The position numbers and the translations under genes were made by a program. Below the pieces are notes generated by a model. The model was given only the letters and a program-made list of their open reading frames with translations. It did not search any database and was not told the origin of the DNA. A DNA stretch of 54,325 nucleotides from an uncultured Alphaproteobacteria bacterium (GTDB lineage: Bacteria; Pseudomonadota; Alphaproteobacteria; Rhodobacterales; Rhodobacteraceae). Of the stretch, positions 1-8,992 are shown one piece after another (positions within the stretch are counted from its first letter, which is position 1; every line of letters begins with the position of its first letter). The stretch is taken from assembly GCA_902586855.1 (NCBI GenBank), contig CACIIZ010000001.1, forward strand, positions 1-54,325, read 5' to 3'.

Positions 1-2
1 TC

Positions 3-791
3 AAAGGGCTTAGTCAAGAAGCTAGATCAAGATTCAGAAAGTATGGTGTTCGGTTTGGTCAGTATAGTATCTTTCAGCCAAATTTACTCAAACCAGAACC
101 AACCCGAATTCGCATTTTGCTATGGGGTCTATTTCATCAACCTACCATGGTGCAGGCCCCGCCTATTCCAGGTCTCGTAACGATCCCTCGCTATCAAAAT
201 GTTGATCCATCCTTTTATCCTATTGCAGGATTTAGACTTTTTGGTGAAAGAGCAGTGAGGATTGATATGCTTGAGAGATTGGCAGACTTATTGCGTGTAA
301 AGGACTCAAAAAAGGGTTTTGAAGCTACCGCAGAAATGCTCTCTATAATGGGATTAACTCTCATACAATTTAAAGAATTGATGGAATGTTTAGGTTACAA
401 AACGTTTACCATGAAAAGGACTTCTTATTCGGGAGGTGTTGAAGCTCATCAGGATAAAGTGATGGAGCAGGAGGCTTGTGATCCTCCAATGATTAACAAA
501 GTAGCAAGTGATAGGGGCACAGAAATTTTGGAGGAAGTAGATAATGCCGAAGAGGAATACTTTTTGTTTAAATTTGACGTTAAAAAGATAATGACCAAAA
601 AGATAAAGACAAATAGAAATCAGGGAAGAAATATTTCCAATGGGGGAAAAAATAATAATTTAGGTAAGTTGAAAGGAAGAACTTCTGAGCGAAAGAAAGC
701 TGGATATTGGACTGGGATGGAAAAATCAGTGGCGAAGACGGTAGATCCTGATAGCCCCTTCGCGGCGTTAGCCTCTCTTGTTAAGAGATAG
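3..791 (+). CDS. C-terminal part of a DNA/RNA helicase (SUV3/MgpS-like), 5' end outside the window
   Basis: The frame is open from the left edge, so only the last 262 or so residues are present and the helicase motor domains lie upstream. The segment around residues 10-35 (RFGVRFG-like, here KYGVRFGQY, then FQPNLLKPEP) matches the C-terminal region of alphaproteobacterial SUV3-like ATP-dependent helicases. The tail ends in DPDSPFAALASL, a signature of the same proteins just before their stop. The lysine-rich stretch near residues 195-240 looks disordered and could bind nucleic acid. The next gene, an S4-domain RNA-binding protein, follows after 11 bases, the usual alphaproteobacterial order. 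Family assignment rests on recalled similarity, since no helicase motif is in the window. Confidence 0.75.
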   Translation, partial: KGLSQEARSRFRKYGVRFGQYSIFQPNLLKPEPTRIRILLWGLFHQPTMVQAPPIPGLVTIPRYQNVDPSFYPIAGFRLFGERAVRIDMLERLADLLRVKDSKKGFEATAEMLSIMGLTLIQFKELMECLGYKTFTMKRTSYSGGVEAHQDKVMEQEACDPPMINKVASDRGTEILEEVDNAEEEYFLFKFDVKKIMTKKIKTNRNQGRNISNGGKNNNLGKLKGRTSERKKAGYWTGMEKSVAKTVDPDSPFAALASLVKR

Positions 792-802
792 GAAGTTAAA
801 CG

Positions 803-1183
803 TTGAGGATTGATCGATGGTTGTTTTTTGCTAGAATTTTTAAGACGAGGAATAGGGCAAGCAAAGCTATAGAGAATAGCGCAGTCCATGTAAATGGAGC
901 TAGGGTTCAGAAACAATCGCACATGATAAAAATTGGGGATAGAATTGTTATTCGCAGATGGAACAGTATTTCACAGATAAGAGTAGTGAGTTTTGGTGAA
1001 AGAAGAGAAAGTTTTGACTTAGCCAAAAAAATGTATGAAGACGAAATTGAACAGATTTTAAAAGAAGAAAAAATTGCTCAAGGTCAGACGGTTTTGAAAC
1101 CAAAGGACGGATTTCGGCCAAATAAAAAGGATAGGCGCGCTATAATTAAGATGAAAAAGTCCAAAACTTTTTTTTGTAAATAA
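803..1183 (+). CDS. hslR: S4-domain RNA-binding protein, Hsp15/HslR-like
   Basis: A 126-residue basic protein with an S4 fold at the N-terminus (residues 1-60: MRIDRWLFFARIFKTR, then VHVNGARV and IKIGDRIVI), as in Hsp15, which binds stalled 50S subunits carrying peptidyl-tRNA. The C-terminal part, rich in Lys, Arg and Glu, is the usual RNA-binding extension. The start is TTG: an in-frame TAA lies only two codons upstream, and AGGAAG sits seven bases before the TTG, so no ATG start is possible. It lies 11 bases after the helicase gene and is probably co-transcribed with it. The family is certain; binding to the 50S subunit is inferred from Hsp15. Confidence 0.9.
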   Translation: MRIDRWLFFARIFKTRNRASKAIENSAVHVNGARVQKQSHMIKIGDRIVIRRWNSISQIRVVSFGERRESFDLAKKMYEDEIEQILKEEKIAQGQTVLKPKDGFRPNKKDRRAIIKMKKSKTFFCK

Positions 1184-1280
1184 CCACTTGTTGAACCTGA
1201 AAAAATCTCATAAAAATTGACTGCATTAGTAGCTATTGATAAGAAGTTTTGGTGCCCAACTCAAAAATATATAGGTTTAT

Positions 1281-1619
1281 ATGACATATATCGTGAATGA
1301 CAAGTGCATAGATTGCAAGTATACGGACTGCGTAGAAGTTTGTCCCGTTGATTGCTTCTATGAAGGTGAAAACATGTTGGTAATCCATCCTGATGAGTGT
1401 ATAGATTGTGGAGTTTGCGAACCTGAGTGCCCAGTAGATGCTATCAAGCCGGATACTGATCCAGGTGCTAGTGAGTGGGTGGAGTTTAACAGGAAATATT
1501 CGGAAATATGGCCTGTGATAACAATTCGTAAGGATGCTTTGCCTGATGCTGATGAAAAAGCAGAGGAGGCAGGAAAATTAGAAAAATACTTCTCTAAAAG
1601 CCCTGGAGAGGGTGATTAA
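1281..1619 (+). CDS. fdxA: 7Fe ferredoxin FdxA
   Basis: A 112-residue ferredoxin with the Azotobacter FdI-type cysteine pattern: Cys9, Cys17 and Cys50 would hold a [3Fe-4S] cluster and Cys21, Cys40, Cys43 and Cys46 a [4Fe-4S] cluster (Cys12 and Cys25 are extra). The C-terminal helix ending in [12 protein letters not shown] is the family's usual tail. It is a soluble cytoplasmic electron carrier whose partner is unknown. The gene sits between hslR and carD as in many Alphaproteobacteria. A TTGACT hexamer at 1217-1222 may be its -35 box, but I see no good -10 at the right distance. The length and all ligands are normal. Confidence 0.95.
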   Translation: MTYIVNDKCIDCKYTDCVEVCPVDCFYEGENMLVIHPDECIDCGVCEPECPVDAIKPDTDPGASEWVEFNRKYSEIWPVITIRKDALPDADEKAEEAGKLEKYFSKSPGEGD

Positions 1620-1677
1620 GGCATAAGTGTTCGAGGAAAACTTTATATAAACTAAATTTTATTGGCCTTACAAACTA

Positions 1678-1705
1678 TTGTTTTTTTGCAAAAATCTGTT
1701 ATAGT
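1678..1705 (+). promoter_or_regulatory. Candidate sigma70-type promoter for carD
   Basis: TTGTTT at 1678-1683 and TATAGT at 1700-1705 are separated by 16 bases. Initiation near 1712 would leave a leader of about 130 bases before carD, long for a housekeeping regulator. The leader contains a weak inverted repeat (GTTC at 1740-1743 and GAAC at 1754-1757). I do not recognise a known riboregulator in it. The assignment is from box similarity and position only. Confidence 0.4.
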
Positions 1706-1844
1706 GACCCTTCTTAGTAAGTGCTGGCGTAGTTTTCCAGTTCAAACGCGTTGGAACCGAAATCACTATTAAAGTTGTGTTCTCTGGGGATGGAGTAGTC
1801 TATGCCTTGGGACAATGTTGTTTTGAGTAAGGATAAAATTGGAA

Positions 1845-2348
1845 ATGAGTAATAATATGGAATTTTCACAAAACGATTATGTTGTTTATCCTACCCATGG
1901 GGTGGGAAAAGTAGAGGCCATAGAAAAGGAAACTATAGCCGGCATGGAAATGGAGATGTTTGTAATACATTTCGCGAAGGATAAAATGACGCTCAGGGTC
2001 CCTACATCAAAAGCAGATTCAGTAGGTATGAGATGTCTATCGTCACCGGCAATCGTAGGAAAGGCTATGAGTACCCTCAAAGGTCGTGCACGGGTTAAAA
2101 GGGCAATGTGGTCTCGTCGTGCTCAGGAATATGAGCAGAAAATAAATTCGGGAGATTTAATTTCCATAGCGGAAGTGATCCGCGATTTACATCGAAATGA
2201 CGAACAGAGAGAGCAATCTTATTCAGAACGACAACTTTATGAAGCTGCTCTAGAGAGGCTCACTAGGGAGGTAGCGGCAGTAGACGGTGTGGAAGAAGAA
2301 AAAGCTCAAGTCAAAGTTGGAGCAGTTCTAGACGGTAGAGCAGCCTAG
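1845..2348 (+). CDS. carD: CarD/CdnL-family transcriptional regulator
   Basis: A 167-residue protein with the CarD_CdnL_TRCF module at its N-terminus (NDYVVYPTHGVGKVEAIEKE, then FVIHFAKDKMTLRVP), which binds the RNA polymerase beta subunit, followed by the helical CarD domain with the WSRRAQEYE and Q-R-Y-E-A-ALERL pattern that contacts DNA upstream of the -10 box. In Alphaproteobacteria CarD stabilises open complexes at rRNA and other promoters. The start could be the TTG at 1839 (five bases after AAGGA), the ATG at 1845 or the ATG at 1857; the conserved domain begins after all three. It converges on the attH-like gene, with only 12 bases between the stops. Confidence 0.93.
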   Translation: MSNNMEFSQNDYVVYPTHGVGKVEAIEKETIAGMEMEMFVIHFAKDKMTLRVPTSKADSVGMRCLSSPAIVGKAMSTLKGRARVKRAMWSRRAQEYEQKINSGDLISIAEVIRDLHRNDEQREQSYSERQLYEAALERLTREVAAVDGVEEEKAQVKVGAVLDGRAA

Positions 2349-2360
2349 CTAAGTTATATT

Positions 2361-3452
2361 TTAATAACCTGTCATTTCTAAGTATCCTACTCCCTCATGG
2401 CTTCCAAAAAAATTAATAGGTCCTTCCCAATAAGGTATTAACCCATCGTTATAAGAGTTGGGGTTAATGGCCTTGACAATTACTTCAAAATCCTGGCTAT
2501 CAATTTCCAGTCGCCAGCTGGTCGGTATACTAGAGTTCTGAGAGCCAGGCTCTTCTTGATGATTTTTATCTGATAATGGGGTGATTTTTATCTGGTCGTG
2601 TTTCAAATGTATCACTTGGTTGTCGGCAGTCATCATAGTTCCAGAGTGGAAATGATTAGAATCTTTGTTCCTTACCCGAAATAACATCAACTTCTCTTTA
2701 TCGCTTAAGTGAAGAGAAAACCAATCCCATCCTTCCTGATTTGGACCAAGTATTGAGCTAGACCATTCCCGATCAATCCATGCCGAACCATTTACCAAAA
2801 GGGTTTCATTCCCGATGATTACTTTTCCATTAACTTTAAAAAAGGGTTGACTATAATAAGCCGAATTATGACCTTCCCTAGTTTTCTCACTGTATCCATG
2901 ATCTCCGTGAAGTACTATTGGTCCATTCGCTTCAAGATTCAGTGAATACTCAAAGTTTTTTCCCTTGGCGCGAACTTTTAGATCACTCCAATCCATTGCT
3001 CCCGAGAAGGACCAGTCATCTATCCAAGCCGAAAAAGCATTTCCTTTTACGCCTGCTTGTCCGCTCCCGCCCCGAGCCAGTTTTTCTTCAAAAAGATGAA
3101 TGCGCTCAGAGGTGACTGCGGCATGAGCCATCCAGATTTGCTTGTTATCCCAAGAAAAACTGTCTGCTTTACCTAGACCCTTTGGCAGGTTTTCGGTGGA
3201 ATCTCTTGCGTTTCTAAATAGTGTCCACTGAATGCCGAGAGTTGAACCTTTTTGGTCTATAAGGTTACCCGTAATGTACCACCACTCTGAGAAGAATTTC
3301 TCATGTGATCCGTGATCCAGTGGGAATTGGATATTCAAGGGTTTCTTTAAGTTAGGGTAGCCTTCTGGTGAAGTTAGAATATTTGAAAAACCAAAGGAAA
3401 ATGAATGTAATCCTCCAAGAAAAAAAATAATAATTACCATTCTAAGCGTCAT
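2361..3452 (-). CDS. AttH/CrtC-family lipocalin-like secreted protein
   Basis: A 363-residue protein with an N-terminal signal sequence (residues 1-22, hydrophobic IIIFFLGG core). It then follows the CrtC/AttH (hydroxyneurosporene synthase-like, lipocalin-type) pattern: FPLDHGSHEKFFSEWWYITGN, GIQWTLFR, WMAHAA, HGDHGYSEK, SAWIDREWSSS and GWDWFSLHL. AttH-type proteins are coded with a FtsX-like ABC exporter (attEFGH in Agrobacterium) and are thought to act in the periplasm, but their substrate is unknown. The start overlaps the end of the permease gene by 11 bases, so the two are translationally coupled. There is no lipobox Cys, so a soluble periplasmic protein is more likely than a lipoprotein. 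A hydratase activity as in carotenoid CrtC is possible but unproven. Confidence 0.8.
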   Translation of the reverse strand: MTLRMVIIIFFLGGLHSFSFGFSNILTSPEGYPNLKKPLNIQFPLDHGSHEKFFSEWWYITGNLIDQKGSTLGIQWTLFRNARDSTENLPKGLGKADSFSWDNKQIWMAHAAVTSERIHLFEEKLARGGSGQAGVKGNAFSAWIDDWSFSGAMDWSDLKVRAKGKNFEYSLNLEANGPIVLHGDHGYSEKTREGHNSAYYSQPFFKVNGKVIIGNETLLVNGSAWIDREWSSSILGPNQEGWDWFSLHLSDKEKLMLFRVRNKDSNHFHSGTMMTADNQVIHLKHDQIKITPLSDKNHQEEPGSQNSSIPTSWRLEIDSQDFEVIVKAINPNSYNDGLIPYWEGPINFFGSHEGVGYLEMTGY

Positions 3453-5886
3453 TTTTATATCTCCTGATCATTAATGAAGCGGAATTTTTGAACAGCAAAA
3501 CGGTTGGGAAAATAATAGCTAAAATGGAGGTCGTTGAAGCGATAATAAGCGTTTTAATCCAAATTTCTGGGTAATATTGAACAGGTAATTTCCAACCAAA
3601 CGCTGCAATATTTAGATAACTAGTCAAAAAATGACAAATCAATAGCCCCGTAGGAATCGCAAATAATAACGTGAAAAGAATCATAAGTATGAATTGAGAA
3701 AGCTCCAATTTTAGAAGAGTTAATCTTGTAATACCTAGCACCCATAGTGGGGCTAAATTAGTCACTCTTATCTCAGACAAAGTTATAAGAGAAATCAATA
3801 TGGTCAGGGTAGCGATAATTATCATTGCGTCAGACAAAGAGCTGGTGATAGCAAAAGTTCTATCAAAAATTTTTGTCGACAATTCTTTAATGGTTGATTG
3901 ATCAATTATTTCTGACTGCACTAACCCGTAGTTCCTCGTGAGTATATCTGAAATTTTCGCAAAGGAATTGGACGGTACTTCCAAGGCAAAATTTGTAGGT
4001 GGGATCCTTGAAAAGTGATGATGATAGGAGTCAATTTTAACCATAATCTGTCCTAAACTATTACCATAATCCGCGTAAACTCCTGCTATTCTGAACGGTA
4101 TTTTCAAGTTAGAATTTAAGCCACTATCCAATTTTATTAGGTCTCCAACATTCAAATTATGTCTGTAACAGAACTGCTCATTAGCCAAAACTCCTTCACC
4201 AGATCTAACACGTTCCCAAGTGACTTCGCTAGATTCGACTAAAGGCCAATTTTTTGAGTAAATTTCTGCAGGAAGAAAACCAACAATATCTATTGGCTGG
4301 TTCTGGAATCTGGATTTTGAACTCACAATAGGATAAATGTTTTTTACCATAGGTTCATTTCTCAAGTTCTTAATTAATTGGGCTGCCACATTTTGATCCA
4401 ATGCTCTAACATATATATCGGTGATCAAGCGTTTTTCTAGCCAGACGTCGAAAGTATCCTTGAAACTTTTCACCATATTATCTACGCCAATTGTAACAGC
4501 TACAGCAAGCATGAGTGCGTTTAAGCTTAAGGCTATTCGATTTACTTGGTGGGCGGAGTCGGCTACGAACCAGTGGCTCAATGGCATTCTAATTGTTACG
4601 GATGACGCCAACAGTGATAAGATCTTGCTTAATACCAATGGCAATAAGATTGAAGCTGTAAGGATTGTCATTCCAATTATGAAAAAGCTTTTGATCAGTC
4701 CTAGTGGGCTATTAGCAAGAATAATAATCAAACTAATTAAAATTATGGAAGAGCCTAACTTTATTTTATTCTTATTATTATATATTTTGCTTAAAAATAC
4801 TACCGATCCCAGTTTGTGTGGCGCAATGCGATAAAGTTTCAAGAGGAAGTTCATCGAAATTAATAAGGTGCCTAACAATGGCATTAATAGTGCTAAGAAT
4901 ACCTCTGTTACTGAAAGCACCAATTGATCACCTAAGTTTATTCCGTAGATGTTATTGAAAGTGGACGCGACATTTGGAAAAAGAATGAAGGCCAACCAAT
5001 GACCTAGGAAGACTCCAATGATCCCTCCCATCAAAGCTAACACGACAATTTCGCTTAATGCAGAAGTATAAACAGTCCAAATGGGAACTCCAATTGACCT
5101 GAAAGTCATGTAGGTTGCTTTGCGTTGCTCAAATGCTAAGCTTAAGGTGGAATGAACGATAAATAATCCTACTACGAATCCTAGTAAACCGAAAGCGCTA
5201 AGGTTAAGGTGAAAGCTTTTTGTGAGCTGCTCTAGGTCTCCTAATGAGTTTGACTCCACGAGCCTTAAGTCCAATTCTTCTAAAAAGTCCCAATTTTTCA
5301 ATGGAGGAGCAGTAAGTTCAAATCTGGAAATTTTACCTTGTTCACCCAGGATCTTCTCAGCTAAACTGATATCAGTAATAACTATATTTGCTGACAATTG
5401 GGCACTAACAGAGATATCCAATTCTAGGCTTAATGTTTCGAGATATGCTTTGGTTTCTTCGGAAGCAAAGCCGAAGTTATTGTTGAGGACAAATTCTTGA
5501 AAAGGGTTTTCTTCGTCACTTAATTTATTTATAAGTCCCCTAGACTCTGACATAGTAAAGGGGTCTATTCCAATAATAGTAACGGGTCTCTGACCGGGAA
5601 TTTTACCTTCTAATATTGGAGTGACAGGCCAACCAGCTCGTCTCAATTCCCCAAAAACTTCAATAGAAATGGATGTGCTTCTTAGAGGCAAAATTATTTC
5701 TGTTTCTGAGGCGGTTAGAAAATCGACAGCTGTTTCATACGAATTTTTAGCTTGTGAATTCAATAGTTGTATACTGGACCATAGAGCTGTGGCTAATGAA
5801 AGTCCTATTAATGCGAAAAAGAGTTGTAACGGTTTTCTATGCCAATGCTTCAATATTGAAATTGTAGAGATTGAAAAAGTTTTCAT
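3442..5886 (-). CDS. FtsX/MacB-type ABC transporter permease (AttFG-like)
   Basis: An 814-residue inner-membrane protein with two FtsX-type units: an N-terminal helix near residues 15-35, periplasmic loop, then membrane segments around 230-360; a central membrane block (375-480), a second periplasmic loop (485-660), and a last set of segments near 670-800. This is the double-FtsX layout of lipoprotein or exporter permeases of the LolC/E-MacB superfamily, usually about 800 residues. Its start overlaps the stop of the ATPase gene by four bases and its end overlaps the AttH-like gene, giving a three-gene operon. It probably mobilises a lipophilic or peptide substrate between membrane and periplasm; the substrate cannot be read from the sequence. 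Confidence 0.85.
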   Translation of the reverse strand: MKTFSISTISILKHWHRKPLQLFFALIGLSLATALWSSIQLLNSQAKNSYETAVDFLTASETEIILPLRSTSISIEVFGELRRAGWPVTPILEGKIPGQRPVTIIGIDPFTMSESRGLINKLSDEENPFQEFVLNNNFGFASEETKAYLETLSLELDISVSAQLSANIVITDISLAEKILGEQGKISRFELTAPPLKNWDFLEELDLRLVESNSLGDLEQLTKSFHLNLSAFGLLGFVVGLFIVHSTLSLAFEQRKATYMTFRSIGVPIWTVYTSALSEIVVLALMGGIIGVFLGHWLAFILFPNVASTFNNIYGINLGDQLVLSVTEVFLALLMPLLGTLLISMNFLLKLYRIAPHKLGSVVFLSKIYNNKNKIKLGSSIILISLIIILANSPLGLIKSFFIIGMTILTASILLPLVLSKILSLLASSVTIRMPLSHWFVADSAHQVNRIALSLNALMLAVAVTIGVDNMVKSFKDTFDVWLEKRLITDIYVRALDQNVAAQLIKNLRNEPMVKNIYPIVSSKSRFQNQPIDIVGFLPAEIYSKNWPLVESSEVTWERVRSGEGVLANEQFCYRHNLNVGDLIKLDSGLNSNLKIPFRIAGVYADYGNSLGQIMVKIDSYHHHFSRIPPTNFALEVPSNSFAKISDILTRNYGLVQSEIIDQSTIKELSTKIFDRTFAITSSLSDAMIIIATLTILISLITLSEIRVTNLAPLWVLGITRLTLLKLELSQFILMILFTLLFAIPTGLLICHFLTSYLNIAAFGWKLPVQYYPEIWIKTLIIASTTSILAIIFPTVLLFKNSASLMIRRYKNDA

Positions 5887-6563
5887 CTGATAACTGTTTT
5901 TGTTGCCTTGCCAGATTCAATCTGCAATTTTGTATCCAATTTTTTAGCTACACTTTTTGAGTGTGTTGCTACAAGTATTGTTGTTTTGTATCTGGCCGAC
6001 AATATCTCAAAAGCTTCAAGAACTTTTCTCGTATTTTCATTATCTAGGTTTCCCGTTGGCTCGTCTGCAAGAAGAATTTTGGGCTTTGCTAGAATGGCTC
6101 TTGCAATTGCAACTCTTTGTTGTTGCCCCCCTGAAATTTCTTCTGGGTATTTCATTAACAGTTTTTCAAGGCCCAATAGTGAGATCAATTCATATTGAAA
6201 TGCCTCATCTAATGCATTAATTAGTCGAGCCTGGAGAGTAATATTGCTTAGTACGTTTAATGAAGGGATTAAATTGTATTGTTGAAATATTATTGCCATT
6301 TTCTCTAAACGAAATATTGCCCTCATTGACTCTTTTGAATTCCAAATTTTAATTCCGTCGATAATCACCATGCCGGAGTTGGGAGGTTCTAAACCCGCCA
6401 GTACGTGGATTAGTGTAGTTTTCCCACTTCCACTCTCTCCGATTAAAGCTGTTGACGATTGCGCTTCTAATGTGAAGTTGACTTGGTCAAAAACTTGAAA
6501 AATCTCACCGGAACTTTCAAAGAATTTGCTAAGATTTTCTACTTTGACTAAAGGACTCATCAA
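5883..6563 (-). CDS. ABC transporter ATP-binding protein, LolD/MacB-type
   Basis: A 226-residue nucleotide-binding subunit. Walker A is GESGSGKTT (residues 42-50), the signature is SGGQQQR (144-150), and Walker B with catalytic Glu is ILLADEPTG (163-171); the H-loop His is in VATHSKSV. The LolD/MacB subgroup is shown by the size and by the partner, a FtsX-type permease overlapping by four bases. It is first in the attEFGH-like operon. A perfect TACATA-AGG-TATGTA dyad at 6620-6634 in the divergent intergenic region is a possible operator. The ATPase assignment is certain; the exported substrate is not known. Confidence 0.92.
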   Translation of the reverse strand: MMSPLVKVENLSKFFESSGEIFQVFDQVNFTLEAQSSTALIGESGSGKTTLIHVLAGLEPPNSGMVIIDGIKIWNSKESMRAIFRLEKMAIIFQQYNLIPSLNVLSNITLQARLINALDEAFQYELISLLGLEKLLMKYPEEISGGQQQRVAIARAILAKPKILLADEPTGNLDNENTRKVLEAFEILSARYKTTILVATHSKSVAKKLDTKLQIESGKATKTVIR

Positions 6564-6619
6564 GGTACTCCTTTATATGAGCAAAGACATTCTTTTAATT
6601 ATTCTTCATATCTCCTACT

Positions 6620-6634
6620 TACATAAGGTATGTA
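6620..6634. promoter_or_regulatory. Inverted repeat between divergent operons, possible operator
   Basis: TACATA (6620-6625) and TATGTA (6629-6634) are perfect complements separated by AGG, in the 137-base gap between the ABC ATPase (minus) and the FAD oxidoreductase (plus). A TATATT hexamer follows at 6638-6643. Placement and symmetry suggest a regulator site, but no regulator is coded nearby. Confidence 0.3.
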
Positions 6635-6700
6635 GCGTATATTAAAAGTCGTAGAGGTCTAAAATAGTAGTCAAATATTTAAAAATCTTAAGGAAATAAT

Positions 6701-8020
6701 TTGAAAAATAAAACTGAGTACGGTGTCAAATCTGGACAAAAAACGTGGTATAGAGATGAGAGTAGGGTTTTTTTTGCAGCTAAACCTTATCACGGCAAAG
6801 AAGAGTGTGATACTCTAATAATCGGCGGTGGATTGGCAGGATTATCGCTTCAATCGATGCTTTCTAACCATGGTTTGTCTTGCATCCTTTTCGAAGCTGA
6901 CGAGATTGCTGGTGGGGCGTCAGGTATGAATGGTGGCTTTTGCACTCCAGGCTGGTCAGTAGACCAAGAAACATTACAGAAAAAGTTTGGCTTAAGGAGG
7001 GCAAGGGTTTTGTATTCCATTTCGCTACGTGGATTTAATTGGATGAGGGATCTTTGTGCCAAAGTACATCCTGACGTTGCCCAAACCAAAAAAGGTGTGC
7101 TTAAAATACATTCTTCAAAGAAAATAGATGCATTAGAGAGCAAGGTTGATACATTTAATGACACCTATGGGGCAGATATTAAACTCATAAAGGGAAAAGA
7201 GTTTTCCTCACTCTTGAAGAGTTCAAAAGTTGTTTGTGGAACATTAGAGTTAGACTCCTTTCATTTCAATCCTTTAAATATAATGAGATCCTTGGCGATT
7301 AATATACAGGAAAAAACAGGGAAAATTTTTGAACGCACTAGGGTGATTAGTATTGAAAAGTACAGAGCTGGTTTTAGGGTAAAAACTGCAAACGGAGGTA
7401 TCATCAACTCTAAAAGAGTTGTTTTAAGTACTGGGGGCTATTTTAATGATCTTTTAGGTTCGCCTTTAGAAAAAAAATTATTGAGTTTGCAGACTTCGAT
7501 AGGAGTAACTGAACCACTAGATAAAAGGTTTTCTCAGGTAATTTCTTCAGATTTTGCTTTTCATGACGATAGACGGGCTGGAAATTATTTTCGGTTTCTA
7601 CCAGATAATAGATTACTATGGGGGCGGGATATAAAGGCTGTTGGAAAACTAACAATGGGTGAAATAATTAGTGGAACCAAGAGAGACTTGAAATACTTCT
7701 TCCCCGACCAATCAAATATTATTGAGGAGTTAAAAATAGATTATGCATGGTCTGGAAGGTTAGGATATTCCCTTAAATTCATGCCCTATGTATTTTCTGA
7801 TAAGTCTGGTCTATATCTACTCACTGGGTTTGGTGGTCATGGAATGAATACAGCGCCTGCAGCTGCTTTGGTTGTTTCGGAGGCACTTTTGGGGAATAGT
7901 TTGAACATGCGGGTGTTTGAGGATTTCCTCCCAAACTGGAATGGTGGTTTTTGGGGTAAGTACATAGCAGAGGTATATCTGAGATGGTTGAAGGTTTGTG
8001 ATTACGTCAACAGGTTATGA
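6701..8020 (+). CDS. FAD-dependent oxidoreductase, DAO/PuuB-like
   Basis: A 439-residue flavoprotein of the D-amino-acid oxidase (DAO) superfamily. The dinucleotide-binding motif is IGGGLAGLS (residues 41-49), followed by an acidic residue at the end of strand 2 (FEADE), the ASGMNGGF segment that contacts flavin, and a late GFGGHGMNTAPAAA motif that closes over FAD. The closest recalled relatives are gamma-glutamylputrescine oxidase (PuuB) and related amine or amino-acid oxidases. The TTG start is forced by an in-frame TAA four codons upstream and has AAGGA six bases before it. It stands alone, divergent from the exporter operon and converging on the HIBADH-type gene. Substrate unknown; an amine or N-methylated amino acid is likely. 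Confidence 0.85.
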   Translation: MKNKTEYGVKSGQKTWYRDESRVFFAAKPYHGKEECDTLIIGGGLAGLSLQSMLSNHGLSCILFEADEIAGGASGMNGGFCTPGWSVDQETLQKKFGLRRARVLYSISLRGFNWMRDLCAKVHPDVAQTKKGVLKIHSSKKIDALESKVDTFNDTYGADIKLIKGKEFSSLLKSSKVVCGTLELDSFHFNPLNIMRSLAINIQEKTGKIFERTRVISIEKYRAGFRVKTANGGIINSKRVVLSTGGYFNDLLGSPLEKKLLSLQTSIGVTEPLDKRFSQVISSDFAFHDDRRAGNYFRFLPDNRLLWGRDIKAVGKLTMGEIISGTKRDLKYFFPDQSNIIEELKIDYAWSGRLGYSLKFMPYVFSDKSGLYLLTGFGGHGMNTAPAAALVVSEALLGNSLNMRVFEDFLPNWNGGFWGKYIAEVYLRWLKVCDYVNRL

Positions 8021-8041
8021 TTGCCAAGTTCACAAAGGGTA

Positions 8042-8992
8042 CTATTTTAGTAGTATCTCGAAACCAAGTTTTTCGGGTTCGTCGTCAACGATTTGAGAGG
8101 GAAATCCACCAGCTAAAATATCTTGGCCTGTTTTTCTCTCCAACCTTTTAATGATGGCAGGTGAGTTCGTATTTCCACCAGAAATGAGAATTTCTTCTTT
8201 GAAAATTTCAACCAGTTTTGGTGAAATGTCTAAAGGAATTTCATTAAGCTCAGCCAACTTTTGAAACATTTCTATATCCTTCAACACTAATTCCATCGTA
8301 AAACTTATATCTCGACTCCCACTTAGGATTACTTGGCTCTCTGTTTCATGAACAAAAGAATTTCCTGAGGATATTTTTATCGCCTCAAAGGTTGTAGCCA
8401 AATTAATGCCAGCACCTTTCATTGTAACCAAAGCCTCACAGCAGGACACGAGATTTGCAGTGGCTAAATAATTTGTCATGACTTTCAGAACTGAAGCAGT
8501 TCCTAAGCTTCCAGTGTGGAGTATCTTTTCCCCCATTACAAATAAGAGTGGCTTTATCCGTTCAAAAACCTCTCTTTCACATCCAGAAAAGATCGAGATG
8601 TTCCCGCTCGCTGCTTTGTGACACCCTCCAGAAACTGGGCAGTCAGATGTCTTTCCCCCTTTTTCTTGAATCTTTTTTGCCAACCTCAGAACCTCATCCT
8701 TGCTGGTTGTACTCATTTCAATCCATGTTTTTCCCTCAGATAAACCAGCGATAACACCATTTTTACCCTCCATAACGTTCGCACAAATTGTTGGAGAAGG
8801 TAGGCAAGTAATTATTTGGTCGCTTTGTTCAGCAACTAGTCTAGGATTTTCGGCCCATATTGATCCGTTCATGATTAATTCTTGCCCTTTTGAGTAATCA
8901 ATATCATAGATTACTAGTTTAGATCCATTTCTTCTCAATGTTTGGGCCAATTTCTGCCCCAGATTGCCTAACCCGATAAATCCAACTACCAT
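8042..8992 (-). CDS. NAD(P)-dependent 3-hydroxyisobutyrate/beta-hydroxyacid dehydrogenase family
   Basis: A 316-residue protein with the full family architecture: Rossmann motif GLGNLG (residues 7-12), substrate-binding DCPVSGG (117-123), catalytic Lys170 with Asn174 (VLKVMTNYL) and the C-terminal KDIEMFQKLA helix. Members oxidise short beta-hydroxy acids such as 3-hydroxyisobutyrate or tartronate semialdehyde (GarR/GlxR) with NAD(P). Tartronate semialdehyde reductase would fit the glycerate kinase 2.4 kb away, but the genes are not in one operon, so this is only a hint. The C-terminus is about 20 residues longer than usual. Confidence 0.85.
   Translation of the reverse strand: MVVGFIGLGNLGQKLAQTLRRNGSKLVIYDIDYSKGQELIMNGSIWAENPRLVAEQSDQIITCLPSPTICANVMEGKNGVIAGLSEGKTWIEMSTTSKDEVLRLAKKIQEKGGKTSDCPVSGGCHKAASGNISIFSGCEREVFERIKPLLFVMGEKILHTGSLGTASVLKVMTNYLATANLVSCCEALVTMKGAGINLATTFEAIKISSGNSFVHETESQVILSGSRDISFTMELVLKDIEMFQKLAELNEIPLDISPKLVEIFKEEILISGGNTNSPAIIKRLERKTGQDILAGGFPSQIVDDEPEKLGFEILLK

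Noticed and set aside
1706-1838. carD leader as a riboswitch or structural RNA
   Set aside because: Only a weak inverted repeat is visible and no known riboswitch core could be recognised; kept only as a long leader.
4421-4834. 137-codon plus-strand frame inside the FtsX-type permease gene
   Set aside because: Shadow of the permease coding frame; composition follows the antisense of membrane segments and there is no start signal.
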